NCBI RefSeq assembly: GCF_902459465.1
Contig: NC_047080.1
Coordinates: 7,654,144-7,718,143 of the forward strand
Length of the DNA stretch: 64,000 bases
Source: Asterias rubens
Lineage: Eukaryota; Echinodermata; Asteroidea; Forcipulatida; Asteriidae
Reading direction: 5' to 3'
In this document: positions 19,591 through 33,000 of the stretch, piece after piece
Numbering within the stretch: position 1 is the first letter of the stretch
Layout of the letters: every line of letters starts with the position of its first letter
The notes under the pieces: model-generated
What the model saw: only the letters and a program-made list of their open reading frames with translations
Told to the model about the DNA's origin: nothing
Databases searched by the model: none
Position numbers and translations under genes: made by a program

Positions 19591-22500
19591 TCATGGAAAA
19601 TTTCGGAAAGCCAAAAATGCCCTCAGGGCTCTTAGAGTTGGACTGTCTTTGTTTGTTGGAATTCCAGGCTGGTTGAAAATATACCTCTCAAAGAATTTCC
19701 ACACACTTGTGCAAAGTTGCTGGTATTTACAGTCGAGTATGAAGTGAGCCTTATAGCAGACATCTATGGCCTTCAGTAGGGATGGTTGCGGAATTGTGTT
19801 CTTCTCAATAATCACAAATACACTGGAAGGTTTTAGCACTGATTCACTGTACAGGACGAGCAGGAATGGCTGAGGATGTTTTGTCGCGTCAATTTTTTCT
19901 AAGTACGTTGGCATGTGCACAATATCCTGCGAAAAGTCAAAGTAATAAGAAAATATCAATTTTTAGCAAATATAGACAAATTTACTGGAGCAGGACTTGA
20001 ATCTGCCACCTATGGGTTGGTATGCTGGTGGGGACAGCTAAATTGAACCCTCGAATAAACTGTTCCCCCCCCCCCCCCCTCCAAAAAAAAAGAATTGTGG
20101 AGGGGGTCAAGCTACTATGGAACAGATTTCCCTATGACACTGGAACTGACCTATGCTTACGGTCTCCCTATTTATTGTCAGCAACCTTTCTTTTTGGATG
20201 GCAGTAATAATTCATAAAACCAAACACTGCCCTATGGCCAGGGATCACATCCAAGTAACGATAAACCTGGGAAGAGGCAGTGCCTGGATACACCATAAGG
20301 GGGTACTTTAACTGAGGTGTGATCCCTAAAGGGCAGTTTTGTTTTTCAACATTTTTTCTTATTTTTTTTTCTTTACTTTATTTTTTTGGGGGGAGCCCTA
20401 AAGCCACATAGTCCCTTCCCCCTAGATCCGCCAAAGGAATGCGAGATACTTGTTTTAATATCATTTTGCAAGACAATACTCACCAGTTGTACATCAATAA
20501 AGGCTTTCATTGTTTCCTTTGGCCCAAATCTGCCACCAGTTTTCTTTTTGTCGCAGCCATCAAATATCATTGGAATGACAAAGAATGACAGGTTGATCTT
20601 CTCATCTGTTAAAAAGAGAGTATGGAAATTTGAGCAAGTTATATCAACACTAGGATAATGGTCCAAAACAGTAATCATCAACCGCCTTAACTTTGCCATA
20701 TTAGGATCAACTTCAATAGACCTTTATCATTGTGAGGCCATCTTGTATTTCTCCCATTGAAGTCATGTAACCAAACCGAGGCTGAAAGGACAAATAGTTT
20801 GGTTCCTTTTTATATGTAAATAAATATGGGCAATCATTACTTTTATTGGATACTATGGCGCATGGCCAAAATGAATTCAGCATGATAAAGGCCTACATTC
20901 TGTGTGTCTTACCCAAGTTATCACCGTAATGAAGGAAATCATATTTACGTAAGGGAATTACGTCAATGCAGCATTTAATTGGAAATCCTCAGCCACTTCA
21001 AATTAATCTGGAGGATGGTTGTCTTGAGAACACTCAAAATTATATTCTGAAAATTTACCAACTCTTCCAATGAATTAAGCAATGATCGGACAACCCGACA
21101 TTCTCAAAATGTGAAAAATACCTTCTGTCAGTTTCTTTACATCAGTACTGGCATCAAGACCTAACACATCCTTCCAAAGAGGAAACATCTGTGTGGCATA
21201 ATCTATCAGTGAGTCCGACAAGCCGCCCCATTTGTCAGTCAGTCTGTCAGCAACTTTTGGGTACATCAGCTGGAAGTCTTGCTCAATCTTAAGTAAAAGT
21301 GATTAAATGAAACATTCTTGTTGGTTGTGGAGCACTACATTGACTTCCCCAAAGCTAAATTACATGCTGACCAATATTGCAAACTCTTCAGAAACAAAGA
21401 AAATCAAAGTCAGCATTAGCTAGGACTGACTGGTTTTAAGGGTATGTAAAGCATTATGAGTACACAAAAGAGTTATGAAAATGATGTATAAAACTTAACT
21501 AGTGCGAAGCAAAGACAATTAGAATTAACCAGGACTTCTGAGTGATAGCTACAGCACTACCAGGATGGTTTTCAAGACTGTTATGGTAGCCTCCTAAATA
21601 ATCATTAACCAAGTTTCTCACACCCCATAAATGTAATGCAGACAATATTATTCTCACTGCTTTGACAAATAAAGAGCTCGAGAAAAGAAGAATATTGACT
21701 ACCACAGTTTGAAATGATTTGACTTTGTAGTAACCTACCATCCCAATACCAAGCAGCCTGGGGAACTCCTCCAAGATTTCTGCAACAGTTCTCTCCCTAT
21801 CTTTCACCCATTCTGCCCTGTGCTTTGATGTCAATGACATGTACTCTTTGACTTTGGTAGTAGGTGCACAGTTGTCCTTTAGCCACTGAACCTTTGCAAG
21901 TACATCTTCGGCTGTCTCTTGCTTCTCATCGGGTTCATCAGGAGTTGCTGCACTTGCATTAACTGTTAAAAAGTACAAACACATCAATATTATTATAACC
22001 TCCAGATAAATTATATTAAATAATATCCATTCAGTCCCTTTGTTATAGCGATTCATTAAATTTTGTCCTTGCTTCCATGTCCTGAACCAAGTTGGTTGGG
22101 TACTCCTGAGGCAACTCGTGAAGTTGAAAACTATGAGCACACTCTATTTATATGACATGACAATGATACTTGTGCATCAGAAATACCACTTTCCTTTTTT
22201 TGTCCAGCCCCTAAAACACAAACTTCCTTGAGTGCTGTTGTTACACATTCCAAGCAAGCAATGCAAACAAGACCTGTGATAAAGAATCCTTTAGTATCTG
22301 TGGTTGTAACACGGGCATGGGGCCTTCTAATTAATTTTGTTTTCTATTTATGTGGCATAGTTTTTGTTTGTTTATGGGGCATTGGGGATTTTGTTATTTT
22401 GTTATATTTTTTTTATATTAGTTTTTGAGTTTTTGTTGTTGTCGTCGATGGGTTTTTTTGTTTTTTGTTTTTTTTTTTGGGGGGGGGGGGTAATAGGTCA

Positions 22501-25500
22501 ATTACCTTGATGCTTTCCAACTTCCTCCTTCCTTCCTTGATGCTCTCCAACTTCCTCCTTTCTTATCATATTTTTCCTCACATAACGCAAGTGTTCTTCA
22601 AGATAACCACCTGCAGGGCATCCTTTGGATCCTTTAGTGTAAAAGGCTTCCTTTAGTAAAACAATGACAAAGCATATGTAAATTACACAGACAGGTCTAA
22701 TTGTTTTTCACATGCACTGACAATTGTGACCATCCACCAGGAATGGGCTAAAAAGTTGGGTTTTAGATTATTTGGCAAGTTAAGACTCCTGAAAATAAGT
22801 TTTAAAATTGTACATTGTGTGTTTGTGTTGCTTGGTGGACAGAAAATAAAACGTCACCGCTTGTGACTAAATCTTGTGTTTTCTATTGTTGGACATACCT
22901 CAATATTATTATACCTACTTTAAAGCCCATTTGTGGTGGACAGTCACAATTTGCCATACTTCATATGGAGTTGATTGTCTCATAACCTTCCAAGATGAAA
23001 GTATGTACACAAAATTTTAATAATTATTGAAATTTAATGTAGAATATATGAATATTCATAAGCTAAGTGAACCAAGTGTGCATACTATTTCCAATCTTCA
23101 GATAAAAGCTTTAATAGTCGTGGTGATGACTAGGGCCATTCAATGTACAAGCCTCTCTGATTCGGATGGGTTGCCCTTCAATAAGGCAAACATTAATACT
23201 TACATATCCTGTGATTCCTTGAGGGTCTTTCAGGCTTGGGAATGCAGCAATCACACTCTCAGCCAGAGCACTCTTTTCAAATGCACCAGGGCTGTAACAT
23301 CAAAGAAAATACTTGCTTAAAACACAGCCATTTCTATAATAATGAGCATAAAGTGTGACATGGGAGAGGATTTAACGGAATAGTACCAACAAAATGAAGT
23401 ACTTAGTACACTGCCATATATTTTGGTCTGTGTTTTCAGGAATTGTATAGTAAGGACAAACATTTTGTCATCAATTTGTAGAAGGTATATGAATTAACAA
23501 CAATTTCAGCAAGCACATTTCAACAAACAGGAACAAGCATGTTTATGACTTATTGGCTGGCCTTGCTCATGCAAGACTTATTTTACTGTCATGAACATGT
23601 AATTTCTTTTAAACCTCATTAGTTTTTAAGTTTTGACTGCCCCAAAAACACTCTGGGTTGAGAATTTTGATTAAGCAGCATTTGAAAACTTTATTTTGTT
23701 ATTTCTGTCATCCCTTTCCAGGCCATTCTGTCATTCTTGGTTACGTAAATCTAACACTTTTCAAATGACACTGTAACTTTTCAAATAAATTTATATTCTT
23801 TTCTTTTTATTTTAAAACCTTTTTGGAGCACGTATCAATCATGAACATCATTCTTGTCATTTGAACATGTTTCTCTTTTTCACAAAATTGGTGTGAAGGT
23901 TCCCATATCCATGTTGTCATTAACAAAATCCAACTTTATATTCGAATGGCCTTATAGACATGTACTTACTTTTTTCCATGATGGGAAATCAAGTAGCTCA
24001 CTAATATCCTGACTAGTTGATGCCTGACTTTTTTCGTCAAGAATCCAGATTGCTCGATGCTCCGAGTGACACTCTTTCCTTCTGGAGATTCACTAAGAAT
24101 CTTCTTGGTATCCTGTTGAACAGTGATATATATGAAGATTGGATATATTGCTATAGTCTTTTACAGATTGGTATGCAAGGTAAACCGTTGTACACACTGG
24201 AAAAAGGTGAGGAGTCCTTCAAATTATCTTAAATTGCTTTCATACATATCATTTCAAAATTGTCCCTGTTCCCAGGCCCCTATTGTTTTTCCCAATGGAG
24301 ATTCGGTCACTTTTAAAAACTGAGAATGTCGGGGGGTTTACCCATAGCAAGTTGTGGCATTGTCCTAAAGGAAACTGTGTGTGGTAAAGATGGTAATAGT
24401 CTCTTTATACATTATGGGTAAGGAAGGGATACACAAGAATATGCAAATATCATGTTCAATTCTACCCTTGGTATACTTATAATGCCAACACAACGGCATA
24501 GATGGTAGGGTGATTATTCAATAATTGGGAACACCTTTCTTGTCTTCACTTTTCTTGTGCGACTTCATGAAGCTCAATCATCTTTTAGCAAAGCTGCTGT
24601 AAAACTATTAAAACAAAATCAGCAAACAACCATTGAGCTACAACACAATGAAAAAACAGAAGCTCTATCTGCATAAAAATTAAAGATAATTAAGTTTAAA
24701 AACAAACGTCTTACTTACAAACAAAAGTCTCTTCGTTCTTTTCATGGGTGGGGGTGACATCTGTGACAATGGAAAAGAAGCCCAACTGTCCCGAGTCTGA
24801 CAAAGAGGCTGCACTGGAAACATCCCCTGTTACTGGTGTGCCTAACACAGGTGCAACTTCACTGAAGTCCGAACTGGAACTCAGCATTGACTGACAATCA
24901 AAAGAAGCCGTTTCCGGTCCAAAGTCAAGCATATCCCTTGGTAGCTGAATTGGTATTGCTGTTACCCGAGGTCCAAACTGTACAACAAATACAAAAAGGG
25001 GCTAGATTAAATATAGATTACTTACTAAATTACCACTACTCCTTCTGCCAGATGAAATTGGAATTGTCTCAAAGAAAAGCATAGAAAAGCAAAAATAACC
25101 ATGCTTCTTACAGTAGTCTGTTTTATGTTTCCTAGTGAGGAAAAAAAGTAATAATAATGGTTCTGTATTAAACATACCAGTACAGTATCATCATACAAGG
25201 TTGAATGGTGTTATGATGTACCACGAAGAGTCGTCCTTACCACTGCACTTAGTTGCATGGAATGGTCTGCACACGAGAAGTTCTTTGGGCTGTTTGATGA
25301 AAACACTTTCAGACTCTTCCACAGCATAAGAGTGTCTATGCCTGTTGTAATACTTGGTATGCCATGACCGTAGGACAAAGTAGATACTGCTCTCAACTAT
25401 TATGATATGCTTTACTTGTGAGAATTGTGGCTCTTTGGCAGTCCAGTCAACCAGAATCATGCAGTTTGGTTTGTATGTATGTCTGAATGGAAACACTTCC

Positions 25501-27781
25501 TGACAAAATGACTTGAGCATCTTTTCCACACCCAAGGAAGGAACACACATCATTCACTTCATCCAGAGAAGAAACCAGAACAGAAATCTGATCCCTTACT
25601 TCTAATTCACTGTTCAATGGCTTCCTCAGTAAGAAAGTATAGCTTTGTTGCTGCTGATGCCTGATACTGACTGTCTTTGCAACATTCTTGTAATTGTTAC
25701 AAGCTCTAGCCCACCTTTTAAAAGGTTTGTGCTTGCCCTCTTTGCGCATACTTGAGTACTGTTCCAGAGGTCCAAGAAGTTGTATTACCCGAGGGTAGTG
25801 GATTAAAAAATGCTGTTTCGGGATAAGGTGACGGTCTTGAAAGAGGCTCAGAAAGAGCCGATGATGGTCTGCAATCAAAGCTTTCAAAATGTATACGCCT
25901 GCATGGCTAATGCGTGGAGCTACTACGATTTTATATATGTCAAGCAGCAACAGGAACATCTCCCACACATCAGATTCCTCATCTACCAAGTCACCAATGA
26001 TCAAGGGAAGATACAAAGCTAAGATTCTTGTCTGTGCAGCCTTCTGACCACTTGAACCTGATGGATTCCTGAGTGCTGAATCCTGAATTATACTTGGTTT
26101 ACTTTTTTTATCCGCAAACCCATAGCCAAATGAAGAAATGCGATTGTTTACTTCTTCAAGAGTAAAACATCCTTCCAATGAGCTCACCAAGAGTAAGTTT
26201 TATTTCAAGTGGGAAAATACCCTCAAGTAAGTCATGCATTACATCATGTTACATGATTGTCGGTGACATGGAAGCCAGTCAACTTATTCAGTTCAGAAGA
26301 CCGTTTGATCCCTGTCTTTGAGACATTGTCCAACACAAGGTCCGCTTCAAAGCTGTTTTTGTCTCTTAAAAGTGACACATCTTCTACAAGTTGCTTTTTA
26401 GTGATCTCCTTTGGTGCCTTGCAAAACCGACAAGGATAGTTAGCACTGAAGCTACCTACAAAACCGAGTGTTTCATGAAGCCCTAAGTTGTCACCTATCA
26501 CCTGAAAAACAACTGGTCTTACCAAGCCTGAATAGGATTGACAAGAAACTTCTATTCCCTGTCTTTCGATATCATTCAGGTCTTTCACAATCACTGATAG
26601 TATGCTGTCAATGCCATATTTGGCAACTTCAGATCTTTTTGCACACGCTGCCAATAAAATGTTACTAAGAGAAGCCTGGAACTGAGCAGGCAGACAAAGC
26701 AGACTAATATAAAGCCAGTGAGTTATTTATTCCTTTTTTAGAACCGAGGGGGTTCCCTGTTTCATAATCATCACAATACAATAGAATAGGGATGACAACA
26801 TCGGCACTTGCAGAAAATTTACCCTTAAAGTAACTTCCATCGCGATAGGACTGTAACACAAGCCATCCTCACAGGGTTTTGATGAAGAATTGCAGCCATC
26901 ACTCCTGGCTGCTCCAGATGTTTCCTGAGTGTTTTCTTCATGGGAACATATTGGAAGCTGTCATTTTTTACTTTCTGTTTTACTCCTCCAGTTGAGGTAT
27001 CACTCTGTGATGTGAATGACTGACCCAGCACCCTTTCCTCTGGGCTGATGAAATATCCCTTATCTTTGAAGTATTTGTCCTGTTGGTACTGTGATCGAAG
27101 GCCTTCAAAGGTTTTTTTTACAACCTCACATTCTTGAAAAACTGTTTCAAATTTTGAGAGATTTGCCTCCTTGAACTGTGTTTGAACCTCTTCCACAATA
27201 GAGGAAAGCTTATGCTGTAGATGATTAGCAATGATCTCCACCAGCCCTTCAACTTCATATATGATCTGTTGCACATTGGATATGGTATAGCAGTTGCTTT
27301 CATGTTCGCTACAAAATAAGAAACTGCTTCAGCAAGGGTATCTTTGCATGTTTGTCGATCTTCATCCAAACTTTCATTATCTTGCACGTCCATTCCTTCA
27401 TATCCACCACGCCATGCTCATTTTCTGATTCTTCACCTTGGGTATGTTCTTGCATGTCTGCATGCTTTGCCAATATGACGTCGATAACGATAATGAGAAA
27501 ATGCCAAACAGCCATCTTGTCTACATATGACAAATGTTGATGCACCAGAATGTAAACTATGGATGTATTTTAGGTGATTGAAAAGACCCTTAATTCCCCC
27601 ATGGACTTCAGATAAGCACTTGTAGCACAACATAGTTTCTTCTTACAATACTAAAAAGGCAAACAACTCACTTGCTTTTTCCACTTTGCCAAGAACTTAA
27701 CTCGCAACCCAACTTTTGGAATTAGCGGTGTAATGTCCTCTTCTCTTAACAGCTCCAAGGCTTCTATATCTATTGCATTAT
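19591..27781 (-). CDS. SAMD3-like protein gene, exons 2-10 (left palindrome arm)
   Basis: Minus-strand exons with matching phases: 27781-27673 (SAM domain second half, IDIEALELLREEDITPLIPK), 24977-24719 (Ser-rich linker; one extra base shifts the frame here), 24112-23970, 23291-23204, 22650-22506, 21962-21739, 21287-21122, 20605-20484 and the last exon 19926-19591 (PQPFLLVLYSESV, ALRAFLAFRNFP, stop). Order and pattern (YTKG...GYLEEHLRYVRK; RAEWVKDRERTVAEILEEFP; FFVIPMIFDG) match the SAMD3-like family that is multi-copy in fish and invertebrates; function unknown. Exon 1 is absent, because the palindrome centre falls in intron 1. The C2H2/DDE transposase ORF lies in the intron between the SAM exon and the linker exon. 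Confidence 0.75.
25191..27633 (-). pseudogene. C2H2/DDE transposase ORF, frameshifted copy (left arm)
   Basis: This is the mirror of the ORF at 30198-32652. Its frame is broken by several small indels into pieces (27633-27433, 27274-26825, 26654-26244, 26190-25447, 25553-25191). The last piece stays open through KHIIIVESSIYFVLRSWHTK to TPFNLV, where the right arm shifts frame. The breaks look like sequencing errors, because each is absent from the other arm, so 'pseudogene' may describe the assembly, not the organism. Confidence 0.6.
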
Positions 27782-28439
27782 CTGTGTGAAAAATGAATAA
27801 AACATAACTGATACTAAATTTTCTACTCAGAATGTTTTACTAGTTACAAAAATGTAAATACATTAAGAAGAGTTTTCTCAAGTGCTGGGGTTATGAAAAC
27901 AGCTGAATGTTTTTGTGTACTATAACATGTCCTAGTGATTTAATTTAATTGTTTTAATTTAGTATGAGGCACTTAAACTTAAAATTGAGCAAAATGATCA
28001 TGACACACAACTGCTATACAGTGTTAGTAACTATAATAAAACAGTGCAGTCAATAGGCCTAAGGCCTAGTAAGTCCTAAATTGTAAATGGTAAAAATTCT
28101 ATCTCAAAAACACAAAGTCTCAACGACTATGTTGACGCGGCACCAGACTAACATTTTTCTAGGTAGGTGCTACAATTTTAAGTCCCAAAAGACAGTCACT
28201 GCCCATGTTCAGAAAGCCCCAGTAAAAATAACGTAAAATATATGCTACATGTACAGTGCAAAACTGCAAGTACATGTACAAAACTACAAGAATACCAGTG
28301 CCAATATATTATACCAGTGCCAACACATCTACTGCTAAGTAAAATAGACACTACACATTAGAAAATGTAAAAACATGGACAGTTCTTTAAAAAGTTTAAC
28401 TTAAAGTTGCATAAAATAGATGCCATGCAATGTTTTTTT

Positions 28440-28760
28440 GCCCAACCAGTAATACTTTTGCAGGAACCCTACTCAAAAGTTGGGCATGACTAAATTTGGC
28501 ATGTTTAAAATAAATTCACTTAAATTTGCATAAAGACATGTCATGCAATGTTTTTTGCCCAACTATATTACTATTGCAGGAACCCTACTCAAAAGTTGGG
28601 CATGATGGGTTTGACAATGCCCAACCTTTATTGGAAGAAATATCCCACTCAAACATTGGGTATTACGCATATTACAATAACCCAACTAATGAAAGAAACT
28701 AGGACTTTTGCCTAAAAGTTGAACGTTAGTAGCTCTAACATTGCTCAAAAGTTGGACAGC
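28440..28760. repeat. GTTGGGC-motif repeats, mirror copy (left arm)
   Basis: Reverse complement of 29080-29460 in the right arm: two roughly 120-bp units containing GGAACCCTACTCAAAAGTTG, followed by degenerate TTGGG/CCCAAC motifs. It lies in SAMD3-like intron 1. Confidence 0.85.
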
Positions 28761-28867
28761 AAGGCTTAACTTACATGACATGAGTTATGGCAAGTTGTCT
28801 GCTGGAAATTGTAAAAAAAAAATTAAAAGCAAAAAAGCAAAACACAAAGGATGAAACCGACAAAAAA

Positions 28868-28958
28868 TGTATGCGTTTGTTAAAAATATGGTATGGCGTT
28901 TTTTTGCTTGTTTGTTTGGTAGATATTTGGTTCAGTTGTATGTGTGTGTGTGGTTTTT
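28868..28958. other. loop of the 17.4-kb palindrome
   Basis: About 90 bases that do not pair, rich in T and GT runs (TTTTTTTGCTTGTTTGTTTGG; GTGTGTGTGTGG). I see no known sequencing-adapter sequence in it. It lies in SAMD3-like intron 1. Confidence 0.8.
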
Positions 28959-29218
28959 TGTCGGTTTTCATCCTTTTGTTTTTGCTTTTTTGCTTTTAAT
29001 TTTTTTTTTTACAATTTCCAGCAGACAACTTGCCATAACTCATGTCATGTAAGTTAAGCCTTGCTGTCCAACTTTTGAGCAATGTTAGAGCTACTAACGT
29101 TCAACTTTTAGGCAAAAGTCCTAGTTTCTTTCATTAGTTGGGTTATTGTAATATGCGTAATACCCAATGTTTGAGTGGGATATTTCTTCCAATAAAGGTT
29201 GGGCATTGTCAACACCCA

Positions 29219-29458
29219 TCATGCCCAACTTTTGAGTAGGGTTCCTGCAATAGTAATACTAGTTGGGCAAAAAACATTGCATGACATGTCATTTATGCAA
29301 ATTTAAGTTGAATTTTATTTTAAACATGCCAAATTTAGTCATGCCCAACTTTTGAGTAGGGTTCCTGCAAAAGTATTACTGGTTGGGCAAAAAACATTGC
29401 ATGGCATCTATTTTATGCAACTTTAAGTTAAACTTTTTAAAGAACTGTCCATGTTTTT
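29219..29458. repeat. two 120-bp tandem units
   Basis: ATGCCCAACTTTTGAGTAGG starts at 29221 and again at 29341, exactly 120 bases apart, and the units agree over most of their length. Confidence 0.9.
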
Positions 29459-30049
29459 ACATTTTCTAATGTGTAGTGTCTATTTTTACTTAGCAGTAGA
29501 TGTGTTGGCACTGGTATAATATATTGGCACTGGTATTCTTGTAGTTTTTGTACATGTACTTGCAGTTTTGCACTGTACATGTAGCATATATTTTACGTTA
29601 TTTTTACTGGGGCTTTCTGAACATGGGCAGTGACTGTCTTTTGGGACTTAAAAATTGTAGCACCTACCTAGAAAAATGTTAGTCTGGTGCCGCGTCAACA
29701 TAGTCGTTGAGACTTTGTGTTTTTGAGATAGAATTTTTACCATTTTACAATTTAGGACTTACTAGGCCTTAGGCCTATTGACTGCACTGTTTTATTATAG
29801 TTACTAACACTGTATAGCAGTTGTGTGTCATGATCATTTTGCTCAATTTTAAGTTTAAGTGCCTCATACTAAATTAAAACAATTAAATTAAATCACTAGG
29901 ACATGTTATAGTACACAAAAACATTCAGCTGTTTTCATAACCCCAGCACTTGAGAAAACTCTTCTTAATGTATTTACATTTTTGTAACTAGTAAAACATT
30001 CTGAGTAGAAAATTTAGTATCAGTTATGTTTTATTCATTTTTCACACAG

Positions 30050-33000
30050 ATAATGCAATAGATATAGAAGCCTTGGAGCTGTTAAGAGAAGAGGACATTA
30101 CACCGCTAATTCCAAAAGTTGGGTTGCGAGTTAAGTTCTTGGCAAAGTGGAAAAAGCAAGTGAGTTGTTTGCCTTTTTAGTATTGTAAGAAGAAACTATG
30201 TTGTGCTACAAGTGCTTATCTGAAGTCCATGGGGGAATTAAGGGTCTTTTCAATCACCTAAAATACATCCATAGTTTACATTCTGGTGCATCAACATTTG
30301 TCATATGTAGACAAGATGGCTGTTTGGCATCATTTTCTCATTTATCGTCATATCGACGTCATATCTTGGCAAAGCATGCAGACATGCAAGAACATACCCA
30401 AGGTGAAGAATCAGAAAATGAGCATGGCGCTGGTGGATATGAAGGAATGGACGTGCAAGATAATGAAAGTTTGGATGAAGATCGACAAACATGCAAAGAT
30501 ACCCTTGCTGAAGCAGTTTCTTATTTTGTAGCGAACATGAAAGCAACTGCTATACCATATTCCAATGTGCAACAGATCATATATGAAGTTGAAGGGCTGG
30601 TGGAGATCATTGCTAATCATCTACAGCATAAGCTTTCCTCTATTGTGGAAGAGGTTCAAACACAGTTCAAGGAGGCAAATCTCTCAAAATTTGAAACAGT
30701 TTTTCAAGAATGTGAGGTTGTAAAAAAAACCTTTGAAGGCCTTCGATCACAGTACCAACAGGACAAATACTTCAAAGATAAGGGATATTTCATCAGCCCA
30801 GAGGAAAGGGTGCTGGGTCAGTCATTCACATCACAGAGTGATACCTCAACTGGAGGAGTAAAACAGAAAGTAAAAAATGACAGCTTCCAATATGTTCCCA
30901 TGAAGAAAACACTCAGGAAACATCTGGAGCAGCCAGGAGTGATGGCTGCAATTCTTCATCAACAACCCTGTGAGGATGGCTTGTTGTTACAGTCCTATCG
31001 CGATGGAAGTTACTTTAAGGGTAAATTTTCTGCAAGTGCCGATGTTGTCATCCCTATTCTATTGTATTGTGATGATTATGAAACAGGGAACCCCCTCGGT
31101 TCTAAAAAAGGAATAAATAAACTCACTGGCTTTTATATTAGTCTGCTTTGTCTGCCTGCTCAGTTCCAGGCTTCTCTTAGTAACATTTTATTGGCAGCGT
31201 GTGCAAAAAGATCTGAAGTTGCCAAATATGGCATTGACAGCATACTATCAGTGATTGTGAAAGACCTGAATGATATCGAAAGACAGGGAATAGAAGTTTC
31301 TTGTCAATCCTATTCAGGCTTGGTAAGACCAGTTGTTTTTCAGGTGATAGGTGACAACTTAGGGCTTCATGAAACACTCGGTTTTGTAGGTAGCTTCAGT
31401 GCTAACTATCCTTGTCGGTTTTGCAAGGCACCAAAGGAGATCACTAAAAAGCAACTTGTAGAAGATGTGTCACTTTTAAGAGACAAAAACAGCTTTGAAG
31501 CGGACCTTGTGTTGGACAATGTCTCAAAGACAGGGATCAAACGGTCTTCTGAACTGAATAAGTTGACTGGCTTCCATGTCACCGACAATCATGTAACTGA
31601 TGTAATGCATGACTTACTTGAGGGTATTTTCCCACTTGAAATAAAACTTACTCTTGGTGAGCTCATTGATGAAGGATGTTTTACTCTTGAAGAAGTAAAC
31701 AATCGCATTTCTTCATTTGGCTATGGGTTTGCGGATAAAAAAAGTAAACCAAGTATAATTCAGGATTCAGCACTCAGGAATCCATCAGGTTCAAGTGGTC
31801 AGAAGGCTGCACAGACAAGAATCTTAGCTTTGTATCTTCCCTTGATCATTGGTGACTTGGTAGATGAGGAATCTGATGTGTGGGAGATGTTCCTGTTGCT
31901 GCTTGACATATATAAAATCGTAGTAGCTCCACGCATTAGCCATGCAGGCGTATACATTTTGAAAGCTTTGATTGCAGACCATCATCGGCTCTTTCTGAGC
32001 CTCTTTCAAGACCGTCACCTTATCCCGAAACAGCATTTTTTAATCCACTACCCTCGGGTAATACAACTTCTTGGACCTCTGGAACAGTACTCAAGTATGC
32101 GCAAAGAGGGCAAGCACAAACCTTTTAAAAGGTGGGCTAGAGCTTGTAACAATTACAAGAATGTTGCAAAGACAGTCAGTATCAGGCATCAGCAGCAACA
32201 AAGCTATACTTTCTTACTGAGGAAGCCATTGAACAGTGAATTAGAAGTAAGGGATCAGATTTCTGTTCTGGTTTCTTCTCTGGATGAAGTGAATGTGTGT
32301 TCCTTCCTTGGGTGTGGAAAAGATGCTCAAGTCATTTTGTCAGGAAGTGTTTCCATTCAGACATACACATACAAACCAAACTGCATGATTCTGGTTGACT
32401 GGACTGCCAAAGAGCCACAATTCTCACAAGTAAAGCATCATAATAGTTGAGAGCAGTATCTACTTTGTCCTACGGTCATGGCATACCAAGTATTACAACA
32501 GGCATAGACACTCTTATGCTGTGGAAGAGTCTGAAAGTGTTTTCATCAAACAGCCCAAAGAACTTCTCGTGTGCAGACCATTCCATGCAACTAAGTGCAG
32601 TGGTAAGGACGACTCTTCGTGGTACATCATAACACCATTCAACCTTGTATGATGATACTGTACTGGTATGTTTAATACAGAACCATTATTATTACTTTTT
32701 TTCCTCACTAGGAAACATAAAACAGACTACTGTAAGAAGCATGGTTATTCTTTGCTTTTCTATGCTTTTCTTTGAGACAATTCCAATTTCATCTGGCAGA
32801 AGGAGTAGTGGTAATTTAGTAAGTAATCATATATTTAATCTAGCCCCTTTTTGTATTTTGTTGTACAGTTTGGACCTCGGGTAACAGCAATACCAATTCA
32901 GCTACCAAGGGATATGCTTGACTTTGGACCGGAAACGGCTTCTTTTGATTGTCAGTCAATGCTGAGTTCCAGTTCGGACTTCAGTGAAGTTGCACCTGTG

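Noticed and set aside
28868-28958. Sequencing hairpin adapter in the palindrome loop
   Set aside because: I looked for a known hairpin-adapter sequence and saw none; the loop looks genomic, so the artefact idea rests on other evidence.
28787-29052. Short ORFs around the palindrome centre
   Set aside because: They are mirror images of each other created by the fold-back and contain low-complexity T/A runs.
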